A stretch of 64,000 nt of DNA, taken from NCBI GenBank assembly GCA_960531495.1, contig OY482855.1:7969026-8033025 (forward strand). The letters run 5' to 3'. The number at the start of each line of letters is the position of its first letter. Position 1 is the stretch's first letter. Source of the DNA: Zeus faber (Eukaryota; Chordata; Actinopteri; Zeiformes; Zeidae). Below, in pieces: positions 22,943-34,149 of this stretch. Made by a program: the position numbers and the translations under genes. The notes beneath the pieces are model-generated. The model was not told the origin of the DNA. It saw nothing but the letters and a program-made list of their open reading frames with translations, and made no database searches.

Positions 22943-23625
22943 CTGGCACCTGAGCAGGGACTCTCTGGCACAGGGGAGGACACAGAAGGGTCACCTGAAG
23001 ACGCCCTGGAGCCACCAGTGGTTCAACAGGTGGCCCCAGCACCAACCCTCTCCCAACTGGCAGCAGCAGCACCTAGGGGGTCCGGCAGAGCCCCCACGGA
23101 GAAGCAGCACAGCAACCACCACAGGTAACTGCTGGCAGCTAGTTTCTCCACCCAGCAGGCATTGCCAGGACCATCCAGCAGCCAGGCTACCCCTCTAAGC
23201 AGCCCCTGCAGCAGCCAAGTCTGGCCACGCCATCGCCAGCAGCGCAGCAGCTCAAGGCCCCACGCTCCAGAAGGGAGGAGGGGGCAGTCTGTCGACGCCA
23301 TGGTGGAAGGAGGCCGGTTGACCGTGCTGCTCCAGGGAACTCAGGTCCACTGGGAGGGGACCGGTTAATTTTTTTTTTTGGACATTTGTTTGTATGAGGT
23401 ATGGAACCCTGTTTCACAGTCAGGTGTTTTATTTATTTATTTATTTAATTATTTATTTATTTAAGGTATAGGAACCCTGGGTCAGAGTCTGTGGTTTCAG
23501 GTATCGTAACCTTAGGTCTGAGTCTGTTTAAAGCATTTTTTAAATTTTTGTTCTCTGCTTGGTGGCGGGGGGGGAGTAGGCTTCGGCCAGGAATTCTTCC
23601 TGGCCTCAGTTTGGTGTTGGGGGTA

Positions 23626-23868
23626 TGTGGTGGATGGGGTGGCTTAAGTAGCCACACCTGATGCTCATTGGTTGATAACGAGCATGAGGTTTAAAAACCC
23701 CATCCACCCATTCAGCCAGAGTGGGAGGCCTGTGTCATGACATGTTCAATCTGCTCCTGGCTAATTCCACCTCGCCTCATCTCTACAATAAACTGGTGTT
23801 TACAACTCCCCGTCGTCTGTGTCCCTGGAACCGCCACTTGGGTGGCTTATGGTGGTGAATCTGCCACA
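23626..23868 (+). repeat. Right LTR of the short LTR element
   Basis: 243 bp and colinear with the left LTR, differing by scattered substitutions and small gaps. The aataaa near 23,787 is conserved. Confidence 0.9.
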
Positions 23869-23873
23869 TACAC

Positions 23874-24100
23874 AAAAGAAAGTGGGATGAACCCTGCTAA
23901 CAGGGCGTCTTTCAGATAATTCTTCTTACTCCCACAGCTGTGAAACCCTTAGGAAGAAAACAAAAAAAGAAAAACTTCTGGTTCCACGTCACCCACTGCA
24001 CGCCTGCTCCAGAACCCAACCGAACCCAAGTTAGTGAAGTCTATTTTACGAGCTTCGGTCAAACTTCTCCCCCCCTCTCTCCATCTATCCCTCTCTGCCC
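23874..24100 (+). pseudogene. Retroviral integrase C-terminal remnant, right part
   Basis: Continues the integrase C-terminal domain broken at 22,701. It is plus strand, in frame across the target duplication, and has a later WFHVTHC-like segment near 23,970-24,000. Stops occur near 23,900. The bases from 24,030 to 24,065 resemble a segment near 35,461-35,510 on the opposite strand. Confidence 0.65.
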
Positions 24101-24123
24101 ATACCCCTCCCTCCCTCTCCTTC

Positions 24124-24124
<1 letters not shown>

Positions 24125-24189
<65 letters not shown>
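24125..24189. repeat. (ATCT)n tetranucleotide microsatellite
   Basis: About 16 ATCT units. The interval 24,190-24,303 shows no recognisable coding motif. Confidence 0.97.
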
Positions 24190-24303
24190 CCTAACAAATT
24201 TAAGGCACAAAACCAAATTGCAGGTGGATTTCTGTGTATACTTTGTCCCTGGCGAACAATTTAGAAAATGTCAAGGCCTGAATGGACCGGTGTCCATGGT
24301 TAC

Positions 24304-25277
24304 TGTGGCAGTTTCTCCTACCATACCAAACACCCCAAGTGGCGTTTCCTGGGCCCTCAACCACAGAGACACAAATGTGCAACTGCTATGCAGCCACCCT
24401 GACCCAATCACCTAGATCCAGGTCAGATGTGGCTGCTCAAACCACACCACATACCCCAACACCAAACTGAGGCCAGGAAAAATTCTTAGTCGAAGCCTAC
24501 TCCCCACCCCCACCACCAAGCAGAAAACAAAAATGAAAAAAAAATGTTTGAAGCAGGCTCTGACACAGAGTTACTATACCTAAAACTATAGACTCTGACC
24601 CAGGGTTCCTATACCTTAAATAATTAAAACACCAGAATATGAAACAGATTTCCCATACTTTATACAAACAAATGTCCCAAAAAATTAACAGGTCCCCTTC
24701 CAGAGGACCTGGGTCCCTGGAGCAGCATGGTCGACCGGCCTCCTTCCGCCAGGGCAAGGACAGACTGCCTCCTCCTCCCTTCTGGAATGTTGGGCCTCGG
24801 GCGCTGGCTGGTGATGGCGTGGCCGGACTTGGCCGCTGCGGGGGCTGATTGGAGGGGCAGTGGTTGCTGGGTGGAGGAGCTAGCTGCAGACGGTTACTCA
24901 TGGTGGTTGCTGCGGCTGCTTCTCCCCCAGTTCTCCGCCGGACCCCTGGGTGCTGCTGCTGCCAGTTGGGAGAGGGTTGGTGCTGGGGCCGCCCATTGAC
25001 CCACCGGTGGCTCCAGTGTGTCCTTTGCCTGTGCCGGAGTTCCGGTGCCACTGTGGCAGACAACAATGGGTTGTAGACACCATTTTATTGACGAGAGGAG
25101 GCTAGGTGGAATTAGCCATGAGCAGATGGAACATGTCATGACAGGGCTCCTCTGAGTGTATACGTGGATGGGGGTTTTAACCTGCTGCTCGTTAGCCCAA
25201 CCAATGAGCAACTGCTATGCAGCCACCCTGACCCAATCACCAAGTCAGGTGTGGCTGCTCAAACCACACCTTCCACA
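24304..25277 (-). mobile_element. Second copy of the short LTR element, inverted
   Basis: Minus-strand relative of the 22,702-23,868 element. Its 5' LTR is 25,052-25,277, followed in its own sense by a tggcaccggaactc primer-site-like string. Its 3' LTR is 24,304-24,451 and lacks about 80 bp internally. The interior keeps the GGTATAGGAACCCTGGGTCAGAG-type block (shorter quotation: accctgggtcagag) seen in the first copy. The 189-codon minus frame at 24,497-25,066 shows no retroviral domain. I saw no matching target duplication. Confidence 0.8.
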
Positions 25278-25289
25278 CACCACACTCTG

Positions 25290-25976
25290 CTCAGATGGAG
25301 TATAAATAATTCCCCACAGTCACCGTTTTAAGACTTATGAACAGAAAGGACTGCCCAGGTGGGGCATAAGCAAACTCTGTTTTAGAAAACTGTATTTGGC
25401 TTGTGAGATATGTATTGAAATTGTATATGATTTGCGCAGTGTGAAATTGTGTTTGCATAGCATTCAATGAGGTTGTATTTGGCTTGTGCATTGTGTGTAG
25501 AAACTGTATGTGGTATCTGCAGTGTCTATTGAAACTGTATTTGACTTGTGAAGCATATGTGTTGAAACTAACTTTGGCTTGTGAAGCATGTGTTGAGACC
25601 AATAAGAAAATTGATTACAAAATACAAGATTTAATAGGAATAAATACAAAACCGTGTAAAAAAAAATAAGAGATAGGGTTTTAAGTGTGTGTAATTATGA
25701 TAGTAACTCTTTAATGGTAATTATAATAAAGTAAGACACAAATAAGTGAGAGAGAAAGAAAAAAAAACATAGAAGAAAGAGAGCGGGAATGTGTGTGTCG
25801 CTGTGTGTGTGTGTGTGTGTTGGGTGTGTGTCAAGGCTCATAATTACCAAGGCAGCACTCAAACTGTGTGTGTGTCTGTGTAAAAAAGTGACAGAGAGAG
25901 AGAGGGAGCATATCCCAAACGAAGCGAAGCAAGTAAAAGCAGTAGGGAAAAATTAAGACAACAAAACCAGAAAAAA
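25290..25976 (+). mobile_element. ERV LTR/leader region (plus-strand copy)
   Basis: Non-coding stretch upstream of a gag start. It has a TATA-like gtataaataa near 25,299, then a degenerate tandem repeat of about 30 bp with unit gaaactgtatttggcttgtg (25,385-25,595), then GT- and GA-rich tracts (25,780-25,910). It resembles the reverse complement of about 15,190-15,215 in the minus-strand ERV. LTR borders are not defined. Confidence 0.55.
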
Positions 25977-26130
25977 TGACAGACGCTCCAGCACAAATTT
26001 TAGGGAGGAGGTTTCCACTAAACTAAATAGAAATAAGGGGGACATCAGAAAAATGGGCTAAACGTACTAAAACATTTGTAACCAAATGGCCAAAAGAGGG
26101 AACATTGGACATGGCATTGTGTGAGGATAT
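25977..26130 (+). pseudogene. ERV gag matrix N-terminus (plus-strand copy)
   Basis: An ATG at 25,977 opens a frame with SEKWAKRT and KWPKEGT, matching the gag start of the minus-strand ERV at 13,314-13,540. A stop lies near 26,024. Gag is interrupted at 26,131 by another LTR element. Confidence 0.7.
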
Positions 26131-27110
26131 TGTCACTGTGCTGCCCTCTCCTGGCACGCAATGTCTCCACCTTGTTGAGGCTGTATCTTGAGTTTTAGTT
26201 TTTTGGCTTTAAGGTTGTTGTAGCTGAGTGTGAAGTGCTGATGCAGCAAAGTGGCTGATGGAGTAATGTGTCAGCAGCTATTAGTTTGTTTCCACAGAGC
26301 ATAAAAAATATAAGCCTGTAAGTATGAGCACACATATATGTTAAGCATGTGAAGCAAATTTGTTTAGTTAATATTATCGCCTATGCTAATTTCGTTAGTG
26401 CGTTAATTATAATTCCCATTATACGTTAGCATTGACCTAACAGACACAACACTAGGTATTTTTCACAAGGTTGTAGCAGTTATGCTAGCAATGTTAGAGG
26501 TTCATTCAGCATTATACTATACAGTTGATTGAATGTGCTTGTAACGTATGCATATATGCAGTTTAATATGTTTTTCTTGTGTGTATTTAGTTTTACAGTA
26601 TCTTCATGTGTGAGGAGAGAAATAAACAGCTTGAACCTGGAAGCCTCTCATTTGGAGAACTGTTTACCTATCCGCAAACTAAACATCAAAGTTCAGTGAG
26701 GGCGGAATAGTATAAAGGCATCCTTCTCATCACGCTCTGCTGGGAAAAGCAAGACAGCTCTGTAGTTGCAAGTGTTTCGAGCATCTGAAGGCTCATCAAC
26801 CATGGCAACTTCTGCGGAGGAAACAATGGAAGAGACACTGGAAACCAGATCAAGATATTCCGATTCTGCACACTCAGCTTACCTCATCATCATCTACTGC
26901 TGCTGCCAGGGCATGAGCAAAGGCGGAAGCTGCACAAGTCCAACTCTCCTTTGCGCAAAAGGAAGCAGACATTTTGAAAAAACAGGCTGAACAGCTTCAA
27001 AAGAAAGTTGACCTAAATGCCAACGAGGAGGCGAGAGAAAAAAGAAAGACAGTAATGTTTTGAGGAAGCAAGACGATGGCTGGAGAGGCTGGAAAGAGAA
27101 GGGACAAATG
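26131..27110 (+). mobile_element. LTR-element 5' end (LTR plus gag start) inserted in ERV gag
   Basis: A TGTCACTGTGCTGCC start at 26,131, an aataaa at 26,621-26,626 and an ACA end at about 26,685 outline a candidate LTR of roughly 555 bp. An ATG at 26,801 follows, opening MATSAEETMEETLE. A frameshift later, the sequence near 26,880-27,060 reads ARARAKAEAAQ and KKQAEQLQKKVD, an alanine/lysine-rich coiled-coil gag start reminiscent of fish BEL/Pao elements. No 3' LTR was found. The family is uncertain. Confidence 0.5.
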
Positions 27111-27119
27111 AAAAAAAAA

Positions 27120-28498
27120 AATGAAACTTATGCTTTAATGCATACTGGAAACAATTAAGTACTTTACAGACGGAGAAAACAACCCAGACCACAGCCTGAT
27201 CCTCCTCTATACCCAGATCCGTCACTCCCTAGGTGCCCTCCTGCTCCCCTCCTCGCCAGGAACCCAATCCTCCAACTCTGTCAATATACCCGGGCTTACA
27301 AAACTACGCGGCCAAGATCCCAATGGCCACGTCAACACCCAACCCACCCCAAAGGCTATCAGGTCAAACATTCTTTGTTCCTTTGAGTCTAACACCAAAA
27401 GTAGCCAACTTGACTTTAAGCGGTGCAGAACAGTACCCTATGATAGGAATGCCAAATACAGATTCAAGTTGTGAGGAAGTCTACAATGATGGTTTGTGTG
27501 GTGCTTCTGCCACGTTCCGAGACGACCAAAGTACCAGAGGCCGAGGACAAGGAGGACGGTTCCGAGGCAGAGGGGGGAGAGGAGCAGTGGGAGGAGGCAG
27601 CTGAAGGAAGGACAGGTGTTTCATCTGTGGAAAGAGGTATCACTGGGCCCATGATTACCCTCAAAGGGGAGTGGATCTCGGAATGGAGGAGGGGGAGGTA
27701 ACCAGACTGACACTGCTTGACTGACTAACTGCAAGGACAAAAAAACAGGTCATGACACCTTATTTTCTGTAAATGATGAGTTTGAGGAAGAGGGGGAGGA
27801 AACCAAGGTTTTATATCTGGAGGAAATATTTGCTGGTGTCAGAGAGAGCAATCACAGACCAAATTGTGTGATTCAGGGTCACGTAAAACTGATAATGGCA
27901 GCAAATAAACCCAGTGGAGGAGGTGACTTCAAGGGAGGAAATAACATTCAAATCAGCAACTAGACATCAGTCAAGTAAAAAAATGACAAACCCCATCCAT
28001 TTCCTCGATGAGAAATCAAACCTCTCATTTAAAGCCAAAATCCTTATATCTGGGTCATGCCCAGCCAATCTGTTAGGAAGAGATGTGATAACCAAATAAA
28101 AATATCGGCATAATACCAGCCCCTGGGAGCATGACCACAGTGAGAATGATATATTCTTGAGAAAAAAGGGGAGGGGGAGCTTTTTCTTCAAGGAGGGGGT
28201 AGGGGAACCAGATTATTACTACACACTCAATTTGATAAACATAGGCCCTGGCTCAGTCACAGGAGATCTCAAAAAAAAAAAAAAAAAGTGGAACTCCTGA
28301 CTAATGAAGACGCAATCCGGAATCCAGAGGATATGCATTGTACAATGTGGTTCAAATATACTCAAGGGCCAGACCCAGAATACAAGAAGGCATTCTATAA
28401 AGGCAAATGTAGCAGGGCGTGTCTGACAATTCTCTATTGGGATAAGCATAACAATAGTGGGGTGGCATGCCAGCTGATAGGGCTAGAAAAAAAAGCTG
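27120..28498 (+). pseudogene. ERV gag-protease-pol start (plus-strand copy)
   Basis: Plus-strand remnant with frameshifts. An RG-rich stretch (27,530-27,600, RGRGGRG) precedes a zinc-knuckle-like CFICGKRYHWAHDY near 27,617-27,660, whose last Cys is replaced by Tyr. A protease C-terminus follows at 27,980-28,097 (NLLGRDVITK). The N-terminal part of pol (28,288-28,498) has MHCTMWFKYTQGPDPEY and YWDKHNNSGVACQL. The frame then stops at the LINE insertion at 28,506. All parts are in normal gag-pro-pol order. Confidence 0.75.
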
Positions 28499-28959
28499 TA
28501 CCGAGGCGACTCGATTTACACGCTTCCGGTGCGCTGCACAGCTGCAAATCGCGTCCTGGCTTTGAGGCCATCAAAGTTAAAAACTTTGATGGCCTGTGAA
28601 ATGTGTTAATCGGGTCCGAGTCTACCGTGTCCGTCTAATTATGTCAATCGTCGTTTGTGGATGGGTGTGAATGGGAAGACGAGCCACCTGTGGAATATAC
28701 TGTCTCTGTGGCTTGTTGCCACGGCCAAAGAGGGCATTGTACAACATGGCCGAATCATGGACATGAAGGAGCGAATAGTAACTGGGATCCTACCTCGACA
28801 CAGCTTGCACTACAGTCGGATGTTGCGATTGCCTTGCGCCATAAACCATCACATCTGCTCCCGAAGATCTTGGCTTGTATTCCCCCGGAGCTACGAAGGC
28901 CTACTAGGCAGAAACGAGGAAGGAGAGGTGGAGTTCGAAACAGGGTGCGGCATAGATCT

Positions 28960-29600
28960 ACCAGACCGCCGTTACCTTTCATCATTCTCTCCAATCTTCG
29001 CTCCTTGAACAATAAGATCGCCGAAGTCCAAACCTACACAAGGTACTGTGCCGTGAAGCATCGATTCCATGTTTTACCAAGAGTTGGCTTCAATCCAACA
29101 TGCCAGACTCTCTGTTCGAGATAAACGGGTTCACCCTGACCCGGCTGGACAGAGATGAGAACTCGGGGAAATGTAAGGGCGGAGGAATCTGTATTTATAT
29201 CAATGACCTCTGGTGCCGTCAGTTCACCGTTAAAGAGACTGTCTGCGATTCCAACGTTGAGCTGCTCTGTCTGACTTTAAGACCTTTCTATTTTCCGCGA
29301 GAATTCGGATCAGTGCTGTTGTGCGCAGTGTATGTGCCACCGAGTGGCAAGGCTGCGCTTGCTGCCGCCACCATCGCGGACTGTCCACAAAATGCAACAG
29401 AAACATCCAGACGCTCCTGCAATTGTGCTGGGGGACCTCATTCACTGCAGTCTGGACAGTGTACTGCCTGGCTTTTGCCAAGTAGTCAAAAATGGGACAA
29501 GAAGAAATAAAATACTTCATAAATGCTATGTGAATGTTAACAATGCCTTTACATCTAGAATTAGACCACCTATCGGCAACTCTGACCACAATGTAGTGTA
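28960..29600 (+). pseudogene. Rex1-like LINE endonuclease
   Basis: Near 28,975-29,015 the frame reads FIILSNLRSLNNKI. At 29,185-29,200 it reads GGGICIYIN and at 29,440 GDLIHCSLD. At 29,575-29,590 NSDHNVVYL follows. These are the successive AP-endonuclease motifs. At least three frame changes break it. Confidence 0.8.
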
Positions 29601-30329
29601 TTTAATGCCAACATATAAATCAAAATTTAAAAGCAGTAAACCGGTGGTGAGGGAAATAAGGGACCTTGGAAGCCAAAGAGAAGCTTAAAGCTTGCTTTGT
29701 TTTGACCGACTGGTCTCTGTTCCACAACCCATGCTCCTTAGATGAAACTGCCATGGTTACTAATGACTACATTAATTTCTGTGTTCAATCTGTCATCCCC
29801 TCTAAGAGAATTAATATTTATCCAAACAATAAAAAGTTTGTGTCCAAAGACATCAAGAATATAATAATTATTAAAGAAAAGGGCGTTTAAAAACAAGGAT
29901 GCTTTAAATTGCAAACAGTTGGAGAGGGACTTGAAAAACATGCTTAGAGAAGCCAAGGTAGCACATAGACAAAAATTGGAGGAGACTTTCAGAGAGAAAA
30001 ACCCTGAAAGACTCTGGGATAACATGAAAAAGATGACAGGTTTGTCCTCGTCCAACAATACTATCGTGTCAGGTAATGAATTTATGCTTGCTAAGGACTT
30101 AAATTCTTTCTTTTGCCGTTTTGAATCTGATGGTCACTTATAGAGATGCACTGATTTAGTTAGGCCTATCACACAAACTGACGCTAAACTGGTCACCATA
30201 CCAGTGGAAGAATTCAGGAGCACATTCCTTCGCAACAACCCCAGGAAAGCCCTTTGACCTGACCACAGCAGCGCCCTTATTTTAAAATCGTTTGCATGGG
30301 AATTAGCCCGTGTGGCAATCAATTTTTCA

Positions 30330-31584
30330 GCTGTCAGTTAACACACACACTACATCCCTCAAGCTTGGAAAACTTCACACATTAAGCCCCTCCCTAAAAA
30401 ACAATGCCTGAAGGAACACAACGATTATAGACCAATAGCCCTCACATCAGTCATTATGAAATCTCTGGACAAAAAATCTTGGTCCAGCATCTTAACAGAG
30501 CCCTACTGAATCACCAAGATCCCTTTCAATTTGCGTATAAGCAAGAGCGCAGCACAGAAGATGCAATGGCTACACTGGTGCATCTAGTCTCCAAACATCT
30601 GGACTCCCCCAAAACATATGTTCGGGCTCTCTTTCTTGATTTTTCAGCGGCGTTCTCTACAATTCAGCCAGACATACTGATGGAAAAAATGATCCAGCTT
30701 CAGATCAACCCCCATCTTATACTTTGGTACTTCTCCTTTCTTACAAATAGGATCCAGCTGGTCAAGGTAAACAAGACACTGTCATCTCCCAGGATAACAA
30801 ACGTAGAGGTGCCTCAGGGGTGCATTAGCTCAGCTGTGTTGTTTACATTCTACACGTCAGACTGCACCTCTTCGGTACCAAACCAGTCTCTGTTAAATAC
30901 TCAGATGACTCCACCTTATTGACTATGTTGAAAACGACTGATGATCCCACTCTGTATCAGAGAGTTGTTGATTGGTTTGTGGAATGGTGTGACAAGAACG
31001 CCCTTATTATTAACTCAGTAAAGACAGAGGAAATCATTTTTGGCAAGCCCCCAACCTACCCACCCCCCAAAGTGATGATCCACAATGTTGAAATAAATCA
31101 AGTCTCTGCATATAAATACTTATGCGTCATGATAGATGAGAACCTCTCATGGACCCCTCACATGGATTTTCTTGGTAAAAGGATACAGCAGCACATTTAT
31201 TTTCTCCGTAGATTAAAATCGCTTGGGGCCAGCAGCCAAATTATGTATTTAGTTTTTACTTATGTAATTCAGAGCATCATGCTCTACTGTAGCACTGCCT
31301 GGTGGAGCAACCTCACAGTGAAAAATAAAAGTAAACTTCAAAATCAGTTAAAACTTTGCTCCAAAATCGTTGGACTTCCTGTAGCTCAAGCCTTTCAAGA
31401 GGCCCATAGCAACAGCTTTGTTAGGCTGGCCATAAAGATTTCCTCTGACTCCACACATGTTTTGCACAATGAATATCAGCCCCTGCCTTCAAATAGGCGC
31501 TTCAGAGTACATTCCTTCAATCGAAATAGGCTTAAAAACTCCTTTGTACATCAGTCCATTCTACTACTAAACAGACAAAAATGA
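30330..31584 (+). pseudogene. Rex1-like LINE reverse transcriptase and C-terminus
   Basis: The frame at 30,479-30,922 has DPFQFAYKQERSTEDA, LDFSAAFSTIQPDIL and VPQGCISSAVLFTFYTSD, the RT palm motifs. The catalytic box (SDDS) at about 30,900-30,915 is in a shifted frame. A clean 221-codon frame at 30,919-31,584 carries the thumb and C-terminus (SVKTEEIIFG, YKYLCVMIDENLSW). One frameshift at the active site therefore separates two otherwise open parts. Confidence 0.85.
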
Positions 31585-31929
31585 TTCCAGAGCCTTTTAT
31601 GATTTCATGGGTATTAGTCTTCTTATGTCTTTGTGAATTGTCTTACCTGTCATTTGTGCTGTTTTTTTGTGTATCTGTGTGCTGTGCCATGTCATGTGTC
31701 TATACTTGTGTTTATCCTGTCAACACCTGTGCTTGTCTAATCTGTCATCTGTGTTGCTTGTGTATCGTTGTGCTGTCATGCCAGGTGCCATTTGTACTTG
31801 TGTCCTTTCCTGTCACTCCAGTGATTGTTTACCTGTACATCCTTAATGTTTTGAGGAGCCTTTCCCAGGGACGCAAAATGAACTTCAGTGCCTTACTGAC
31901 CAATAAAATTGCATGGTATCGCTACCGAG

Positions 31930-33400
31930 TTATCGCACACGTTTCACTGTCCAATCAGACAGACAAAAGCGCTGGAGGGACACTGGTGCGTTGGTAACAG
32001 AAGGGGAAAAGCTCACTGATTGGAAGATGACAGATTCAAGGGAGCAAATTTGTTACAGCGACAATGCCAAGCTAAACAAGCAAGGACTAAACTGGGCCAC
32101 TATGTGTTCCACTGGCACAGGAGAGCCAGCTTATATTTGCATTCACAAACAAAGGAAAATAGTACACGTATGCCTCAAGGTTTTAAACATTCACCACATA
32201 TTTTTAATCAGGTTTTGAAAGCTGATTTAGAGGAACTGGTGTTGGAGGGGACGCTGATTCAATATGTGGATGATCTACTTGTGTGCTTCACAACATTAGA
32301 ACAGTGTCATTGTGACTCCATGGCTGTGTTGCAAAAATTAGCAGTAGGAGGGCATTAAGTGTCCCAGAGAAGATAACAATATTGTCAACCAGAGTTAGAA
32401 TATTTGGGCCGGACGATAGCCCATCAAACAAAAGCAATTGCCCCCAGTCAGCTGGAAGGGGTCAGCAAAGCCCACAGCCGCGGACTGTGAGACAGATGAT
32501 GTTTTTAGGAATGACAGGATTCAGCTCCGATTGGATTGAGAATTATGCTCTTAAAACCACCCCTCTCAGAGAAATAATGAAAAATGCAGGCCAGACTAAT
32601 TTGCATGCTCGGTTGACATGGAACTGTGATGCTGTAACAGCTTTTGAAAATATAAAAGAGGAAATGCAGAGTGCTCATTAGCAAACCCGGATTATACAAA
32701 ACCATTTATTTAGTACAGTATGTGGCTAATCGTAATCAAAACTATGCTTCTGCCGTTCTAATGCAGGAAACATGCAGTGGCCTTTGAAAACAACCCATAT
32801 ATAGCATATTATAGCACAAAACTGGATGCAGTAGCCCAGAGCTACCCTCTATGCTATCAGTGCCTAGCTGCCGTACAGTATGCATACGACAAAGCGTCAA
32901 CGATTACAATGGGATATCCGGTAACGATATACACCCATCACAAAGTGACAGAGATGATAGAACAGGGATAGTTCGTGCTAACCAATGTTAGGCTTTTAGA
33001 ACATTTAACTTTGTTAACAAACCCAGATGTTACATTAAAAAGATGCTCCACAGTAAATCCAGCAGAGAGAGTCCCTCATGACTATGAGGGCACACCGCAT
33101 GAGTGTGTAGCAGACTTACTCACTTACATACACTAAACTACGACCGGATGTCCACCCCAATAATAAATGCAGATGATGAGTTGTTTGTGGATGAATCATG
33201 CGTCAATGATCACATTGGTAACCACGCAGGGTTTGCCATGGTCCGCCATTAGGCTGATCAGCAGTTTATCAAGTCCAGAGTGAGGCTTGTCCACAACCAT
33301 GCTCAGCCAACTGGCGGAATTGAAAGCTCTAACAGCAGCATGCAGAAAAGGTGAAGGATGGATCCCACGCATAGATGGTTCAGCATATCAACGGCTGGGA
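31930..33400 (+). pseudogene. ERV pol RT/RNase H remnant after the LINE (plus-strand copy)
   Basis: Resumes the ERV after the LINE. At 32,165-32,360 it reads RMPQGFKHSPHIFNQVLK and IQYVDDLLVCF, the RT catalytic site with intact YVDD. At 32,480-32,680 a VRQMMFLGMTGFSSDWI connection-domain segment follows. At 32,820-33,350 there is an RNase H-like region with DELFVDES near 33,175. Frameshifts and stops abound. The stretch 31,930-32,150 is open but I cannot align it to a known pol segment. No integrase is seen beyond 33,400. Confidence 0.75.
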
Positions 33401-33838
33401 AGCAACCGTTTAGAGGACGCCCCACTGCCCGAGCCTGGCACTGCAGTTGCCTGGTGTTCTTAGGGCTGGTAAGGGTGGTGGAAGAGCTGTGTACAATACT
33501 GCACAGCTAAAGTAGACATCCACAAATAAAAGACATGTGGGGTGATTCAGTGTATTGTCTGTATTTTACTTTTGGCTATATGAAGGTCTATATTTCATAA
33601 TCTTTTTCGATTTATACCCCAGAAAGATGGTTTTGCATCATTTTATCCATCATGTATATCATTGAGTGTAAACAGTTTTTTCTGATAGTCAAATATAACC
33701 ATGTATGACGATGTTTGTAAAGCATGTAAGCACGTGGCCCCTAATAGACTAGCTATGGGAGATGTTTATTTAAATGCTTTCTCTAATTTTGTATTTTGGG
33801 CTTTGTAGGACATGTAGTATAATTTTAAGCTTGTTTTT

Positions 33839-33900
33839 AAGATTCAAGATTCAAGAGATTCAAGATTTTTATCTGTCACATACATATACATACTTCCATA
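33839..33900 (+). repeat. Short interspersed-type tail, shared with 54,980-55,045
   Basis: The repeated attcaagattcaagag, followed by attttatc-gtcacatacatataca, also occurs in nbr1 intron 18 (54,980-55,045). It looks like a dispersed LINE/SINE 3' end. The surrounding 33,480-34,020 shows nothing else I can name. Confidence 0.5.
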
Positions 33901-34149
33901 CAAGGGAATCAATGAAGGGAATCAATGAATAAGTAAACATGTTTCTGTGTTGAGTATGCCACAAATAGAAGCAGGTGTGGAAGGCAGGAAGGCTGCTCAT
34001 TCCATCAATCACCTATAGACAAGGAATGTAGAGGTTTGGGGAATCAAATCAACCTCATGAAATATATGTTTGTATGAAGACAAGATATAACATGTTTAGA
34101 TATAATATGAGTAAGATATGACTTATTTGGAAATAATATGAACAATGTA

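Larger units (their letters stand above)
22702..23868 (+). mobile_element. Short non-autonomous LTR element (TRIM-like)
   Basis: A 1,167-bp element with two direct LTRs (22,702-22,942 and 23,626-23,868), both TGTGGTGGATG... to ...CA. It is bounded by a 5-bp target duplication, tacac, at 22,697-22,701 and 23,869-23,873. Immediately after the left LTR is a primer-binding-like tggcacctgagcaggg. The 683-bp interior encodes no gag, protease, RT or integrase. One frame (22,898-23,128) spans the LTR edge and is probably meaningless. Mobilisation would need enzymes from another LTR element. Confidence 0.9.
28506..31922 (+). mobile_element. Rex1-like LINE inserted in ERV pol
   Basis: A 3.4-kb plus-strand LINE flanked by taccgag at 28,499-28,505 and 31,923-31,929. 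It contains an endonuclease remnant (28,960-29,600), an RT (30,330-30,950) and a C-terminal region (30,950-31,584), all shifted or interrupted by stops. The 3' UTR (31,585-31,922) is T/GT-rich and includes aataaaa near 31,902. A short inverted repeat (28,565-28,578 with 28,582-28,595) sits in the 5' leader. Confidence 0.8.

Noticed and set aside
24200-24303. Possible retroviral env fragment
   Set aside because: It lies after the integrase remnant, where env would be expected, but no env motif could be identified.
24497-25066. 189-codon minus-strand frame
   Set aside because: It lies in the interior of the inverted short LTR element and has no retroviral or other domain; the homologous copy does not keep the frame.
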